Source: an uncultured Campylobacterales bacterium
GTDB lineage: Bacteria; Campylobacterota; Campylobacteria; Campylobacterales; Arcobacteraceae
NCBI GenBank assembly: GCA_947503785.1
Contig: CANNFB010000001.1
Span: 248,001-312,000, forward strand
Direction of reading: 5' to 3'
DNA length: 64,000 bases
Shown here: positions 61,753 to 64,000 of the stretch, piece after piece
Layout of the letters: each line of letters opens with the position of its first letter
Numbering within the stretch: the stretch's first letter is position 1
The notes under the pieces: generated by a model
The model's database searches: none
The model's input: only the letters and a program-made list of their open reading frames with translations
Told to the model about the DNA's origin: nothing
Translations under genes and position numbers: made by a program

Positions 61753-62385
61753 TTATAAATTATTACAATTAAAAATTTCATAACTATTAGATTTTATTTT
61801 TATAAGTACTTTGCTATGACTAGGATTAAGGTAGATAACTTTTCTTTCTGTTTCAATATTTGAACATAAATGGTTTCCAAAATCAACCTTTAATGCTATT
61901 GATTCAATTAGTTTACTTTTTTTACCTTCTTCCATATAAGGATAAGCAAACCCCATAAAAGAAAAAAGTAATATTATTCCATTAATTACCAAAATACCTC
62001 TTTGTTTAAACTCTAAGGAAGTATTACTACTTGGGAAAAATAATTCATATATAAATATGAATAAAGAGAATACACCAATTATTAAAATACTACCTGAGAT
62101 AATAGATAAAAAATATATACCTGTTACAATTGGCTGAGTATAAGTAAAAACATTTGAGTTTACACCAAAGATGTCATTTAATTGAGAATCTGCATTAACA
62201 GAAAGATATAGAATTAGAGATAAACTAAAGAAAGAAAAAAGTAATTTTGTACTTTTATATTTATAATACCATAGATTAAAGAATCTATTTTCATAATACA
62301 TAAATAGAAGCCAAGAGGATAATATGAAACTAATAATATAAAGAATATTATTTATATAGTATTTAGCAAGAGCTAAAAAAAACAT
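61753..62385 (-). CDS. hypothetical polytopic membrane protein
   Basis: A 210-residue protein with about five hydrophobic helices followed by a 60-residue soluble end (HLCSNIETERKVIYLNPSHS). ATG 62385 has no ribosome site. The frame is open for about 20 more codons upstream (IERNDLTKIFIYSFVS) to a TAG, and AGGA lies before an ATA near 62433, so a rare start or a mis-called base is possible. No family recognised; convergent DNA to its left holds no gene. Confidence 0.5.
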   Translation of the reverse strand: MFFLALAKYYINNILYIISFILSSWLLFMYYENRFFNLWYYKYKSTKLLFSFFSLSLILYLSVNADSQLNDIFGVNSNVFTYTQPIVTGIYFLSIISGSILIIGVFSLFIFIYELFFPSSNTSLEFKQRGILVINGIILLFSFMGFAYPYMEEGKKSKLIESIALKVDFGNHLCSNIETERKVIYLNPSHSKVLIKIKSNSYEIFNCNNL

Positions 62386-62560
62386 AGAGACAAAAGAATA
62401 AATAAATATTTTTGTTAAATCATTTCTTTCTATAAGATTTTCCTAATAATAAAAACTATAACAAGTTTTATGTAGATTTCGTCAAAGTCTGACGAAGGTG
62501 TACTACTAGTACATCAAAGTCAGTCTTTAGCGAAGATGCGCCGAAATTACGGCAAAAAGA
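62386..62560. other. hairpin-rich DNA downstream of guaA
   Basis: On the minus strand after the guaA stop there is GCCG-TAATTT-CGGC, then a palindromic TACTAGTAGTA group and finally TTCGTCA-GACTT-TGACGAA. These stacked hairpins probably terminate guaA. No U-tract is obvious after the first. Confidence 0.5.
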
Positions 62561-64000
62561 TTATTCCCACTCGATTGTTGCAGGAGGCTTAGAAGAAATA
62601 TCATAAACAACTCTATTAATTCCATCAACTTCGTTGATGATTCTTCTTGAAATTGTTTCTAATATTTCATGTGGAATATATGCAAAAGTTGCTGTCATTC
62701 CATCTGTTGCATTTACTATTCTTACACAAACAGTATTGTCATAAGTTCTATTATCACCCATAACTCCAACAGATTTTACGTTTAGAAGTACAGTAAATGC
62801 TTGCCATGTTTTATCATAGTAACCTGTTGATCTTAATACATCTAACATAATAGTATCGGCTTTTCTTAAGATTTCTAAATCAGGAGTATTAACATCTCCC
62901 ATGATTCTAATAGCAAGACCAGGACCAGGGAAAGGATGTCTTCCAATCATATCTTTTGGAAGTCCAAGCTCTAATCCTAAAAGTCTTACTTCATCTTTAA
63001 AGATTTCTCTTAATGGCTCGATTAACTCAAAAGTCATCCAATCAGGTAAACCACCAACATTATGATGTGATTTGATTGTTTTAGAAGGTCCTTTAACAGA
63101 TACTGATTCAATAACATCAGTATAAAGTGTACCTTGTGCTAAGAACTCAATTCCATCGTGTTTTTTAGCTTCTGTATCAAATACTTCAATAAATGTTTCA
63201 CCAATGATTTTTCTTTTTGTTTCAGGATCTGTAACACCTTCAAGTTTAGTAAGGAATTGTTCTGATGCATCAACAGTAATTAAAGGAACACCCCGAGCTT
63301 TAAACATAGCTTCAACTTGAGGTCTTTCATTTGCTCTTAATAATCCATTATCAACAAATACAGGTACTAATTGGTGACCAATTGCTTCTGCAAGTAAAGT
63401 AGCAACAACTGATGAATCAACACCACCTGAAACACCACATAATACTTTTTTATTTCCAACTTGTTTTTTAATTTTTGCAATTTGTTCTTTTGCAAAAGAA
63501 CCCATATTCCAAGTTGATTCACAATGACAAATATGTTTTGCAAAGTTTTTAAGAAGCTTACTTCCTTCATCTGAATGATAAACTTCTGGATGAAATTGGA
63601 ATGCATATACATTTCTATGAGTATCTGCAATAGCTGCAAACGGTGAGTTTTCACTAGTTGCGATTTTTTCAAATCCTGCTGGAATTTTTTCTACTCTATC
63701 GCCATGTGACATCCACACAATTTGACCATCTTGTGTATCTTTAAAAATAGGATTTTCTTTTTCAAAGTTTAACTTTGCTTTTCCATATTCATGATGATCA
63801 GCAGGAATTACAGAACCACCGAAGTGTTGTGAAATTAATTGCATTCCATAACAAATTCCTAAAATAGGAAGACCAAGTTCAAAAATTGTTCCATCTGGAT
63901 GATATGAATCTTCAGCATAAACAGAAGCTGGACCTCCTGAAAGAATGATTCCTTTTGGAGTTCTAGCCATAATATCTTCAATACTTTCAGAATAAGGTAC
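62561..64000 (-). CDS. guaA: GMP synthase (glutamine-hydrolysing), 5' end beyond the window
   Basis: At least 479 residues are encoded up to the right edge; about 30 N-terminal residues are missing (normal length about 510). The glutaminase half has [11 protein letters not shown], the nucleophile region [12 protein letters not shown] (Cys), and the His-Glu of [10 protein letters not shown]. The synthetase half has the P-loop [17 protein letters not shown] and [12 protein letters not shown], ending PATIEWE. It converts XMP to GMP with ATP and glutamine. Apparently monocistronic at its 3' end. Confidence 0.97.
   Translation of the reverse strand, partial: VPYSESIEDIMARTPKGIILSGGPASVYAEDSYHPDGTIFELGLPILGICYGMQLISQHFGGSVIPADHHEYGKAKLNFEKENPIFKDTQDGQIVWMSHGDRVEKIPAGFEKIATSENSPFAAIADTHRNVYAFQFHPEVYHSDEGSKLLKNFAKHICHCESTWNMGSFAKEQIAKIKKQVGNKKVLCGVSGGVDSSVVATLLAEAIGHQLVPVFVDNGLLRANERPQVEAMFKARGVPLITVDASEQFLTKLEGVTDPETKRKIIGETFIEVFDTEAKKHDGIEFLAQGTLYTDVIESVSVKGPSKTIKSHHNVGGLPDWMTFELIEPLREIFKDEVRLLGLELGLPKDMIGRHPFPGPGLAIRIMGDVNTPDLEILRKADTIMLDVLRSTGYYDKTWQAFTVLLNVKSVGVMGDNRTYDNTVCVRIVNATDGMTATFAYIPHEILETISRRIINEVDGINRVVYDISSKPPATIEWE

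Noticed and set aside
1-64000. CRISPR array, prophage or intact insertion sequence
   Set aside because: No regularly spaced repeats, no phage structural or packaging genes, and no complete transposase were seen; only relics are present.

Overview
The window is a stretch of AT-rich bacterial chromosome (roughly 28-30% GC by eye). The codon use (AGA for Arg, frequent TTA/AAA/ATA), the many TTG starts with AAGGA-type ribosome sites, and the gene families present suggest an Arcobacter-like member of the Campylobacterota (Arcobacteraceae). These families include SstT, an autotransporter, HD-GYP and PAS sensor proteins, a CmeABC-like RND pump, a class 3 truncated globin and a HugZ-like protein. This assignment is inference from style; no rRNA is present to confirm it.

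Layout. 1-24 kb is mostly ordinary chromosome: a HugZ-like protein, an AI-2E-family exporter, a DTW-domain tRNA-modifying enzyme, a periplasmic L,D-transpeptidase, an SDR plus a TVP38-family protein, a truncated globin with an OFA-type MFS transporter, SstT with a CWC protein, a GreB-type factor with an rRNA-methyltransferase-like protein, a RluA-type pseudouridine synthase, an FMN glutamate synthase-like protein, a flavin disulfide reductase, an HD-GYP sensor and an autotransporter. 24.2-25.4 kb is decayed mobile DNA holding a HipA C-terminal relic and a serine-resolvase N-terminal relic. 25.4-31.5 kb holds a five-heme cytochrome c, the initiator tRNA-fMet, a parvulin, and a four-gene operon (DoxX, glutathione peroxidase, aldehyde dehydrogenase, 2OG-Fe(II) oxygenase) divergent from an AraC regulator. 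32.0-37.7 kb is a complete tripartite RND efflux operon. It sits between two ~97-bp copies of the araC 3' end and is surrounded by gene relics and a 64-bp GC-rich inverted repeat.

The most interesting region is 38.2-43.7 kb. It looks like a compact zinc-starvation island: hisI, pyrC and queD (paralogues of Zn-dependent enzymes), an outer-membrane barrel protein with a ZnuA-like binding protein, and a DUF1826 gene. Five copies of one 15-bp palindrome, TGCAACTWAGTTGCA, lie at its promoters: two between hisI and pyrC, one before the barrel-znuA operon and two before DUF1826. This fits a local regulon controlled by a Zur-like metalloregulator, which is not encoded in the window. The DUF1826 gene is clearly richer in GC than its neighbours and looks imported, yet it sits behind the same operators. 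A DUF1007 metal-transport-associated relic lies at the edge of the island.

43.9-64 kb holds an RhlE-type helicase, a glycosyltransferase/hydrolase operon, a SagB-type oxidoreductase, a PAS histidine kinase and a patch of recent gene decay (a deleted sugar dehydrogenase and a DUF3144 gene with one nonsense codon). It continues with a run of three resistance-type families (pentapeptide repeat, type B acetyltransferase, ABC-F), a desaturase next to a rubredoxin that lacks one cysteine ligand, an AlkD-like protein, a RluE-like pseudouridine synthase, a three-gene RHH/RelE-type toxin-antitoxin operon, and guaA running off the right edge. No CRISPR array, intact transposase, rRNA or replication origin was seen.
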